DNA of 64,000 nucleotides, taken from positions 1 through 64,000 of the forward strand of contig NZ_JADKYS010000007.1 in the NCBI RefSeq assembly GCF_015354345.1, read 5' to 3'. A program made the position numbers and the translations under genes. This DNA is from Methylophilus sp. 14 (GTDB lineage: Bacteria; Pseudomonadota; Gammaproteobacteria; Burkholderiales; Methylophilaceae). Under the pieces are notes generated by a model that was given only the letters and a program-made list of their open reading frames with translations, had not been told where the DNA came from and made no database searches. Positions 63,803-64,000 of this stretch are shown here, one piece after another (the first letter of the stretch is position 1; every line of letters starts with the position of its first letter).

Positions 63803-64000
63803 GACTGCCACCGTTTTAACTCCAATCCAAACATTACAGCCAGCAATACCGCCGCCAGCCAGGCCAGGCCATAGGCGTATTGACTCAAGTCTTGCCGAGA
63901 GACAGGTTCCAGGTAACGGGTAGGTTTATTCTTCAACCTGGCAATATCACGCACAGCCGCCATCACCGCCTCCGGGTTTTCTGCCTCATAGACGCGATAA
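63799..64000 (-). CDS. mxaC: MxaC, C-terminal part (runs off the window)
   Basis: The last 66 codons read YRVYEAENPEAVMAAVRDI ... then a C-terminal membrane helix (YGLAWLAAVLLAVMFGLEL) and a stop shared with the mxaK start. This matches the end of the VWA protein MxaC. The VWA domain itself lies outside. Confidence 0.75.
   Translation of the reverse strand, partial: YRVYEAENPEAVMAAVRDIARLKNKPTRYLEPVSRQDLSQYAYGLAWLAAVLLAVMFGLELKRWQS

Overview
The window comes from a methylotrophic betaproteobacterium, most likely a Methylophilaceae member (Methylophilus or a close relative). The main reasons are the tail of a methanol dehydrogenase accessory operon at the right end (mxaC-mxaK-mxaL-mxaD plus associated genes), two copies of the PQQ precursor peptide gene pqqA, and typical betaproteobacterial neighbourhoods (glyA-nrdR-ribD, aat-bpt, umuDC). 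Most of it is ordinary chromosome with intact, densely packed genes on both strands. The only insertion sequence visible is the end of an IS3-family element at the extreme left.

Layout. 1-3.1 kb: IS end, then a divergent ArsR regulator / MFS exporter / old yellow enzyme unit with a near-perfect 32 bp operator. 3.1-8.9 kb: an EF-hand/BON protein, amtB behind a sigma-54 type promoter, DUF3301-gluQ-hslO and a TrmH methylase. 8.9-9.5 kb: a non-coding repeat with long inverted ends. 9.6-20 kb: rsuA-like synthase, sugE, a diguanylate cyclase, two glycine-zipper proteins, lipocalin, BON proteins, and a stress/signalling block (CHASE3 kinase, YqjD/YqjE-like membrane proteins, NarL-type regulator, stand-alone receiver). 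20-31.6 kb: a membrane patatin with a PhoD-like phosphatase, YgiQ radical SAM protein, a Cache-PAS-GGDEF-EAL protein, and the N-degron pair aat-bpt followed by a possible ADP-ribosyltransferase-fold protein. 31.6-36 kb: RHH/membrane pair, mtnA with a class II aldolase, tatD and ribD. 36-39.5 kb: a peptidase/TPR/ATP-grasp fusion overlapping serC, lying between ribD and nrdR. 39.5-51 kb: nrdR, glyA, a predicted small RNA, AsmA, iscX, two phosphohexomutases, protease and envelope genes. 51-57.6 kb: pqqA copies around tauE and umuD/umuC, then a DMT permease, DJ-1 and LysR group. 57.6-64 kb: a NarL/NarX-type two-component pair and the mxa operon tail.

Connections. Methanol oxidation links the right-end mxa genes (insertion and maturation of the PQQ enzyme), the two orphan pqqA genes (PQQ precursor), and probably the adjacent kinase/regulator pair. 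Nitrogen control appears twice: the amtB promoter and an intergenic region upstream of glyA both carry a GG-N10-GC sigma-54 element with a GCAC-N7-GTGC NtrC-like site about 90 bp upstream. The second of these drives no protein gene and ends within about 60 nt at a strong terminator, so it predicts a nitrogen-regulated small RNA. No tRNA, rRNA or CRISPR array was recognised.
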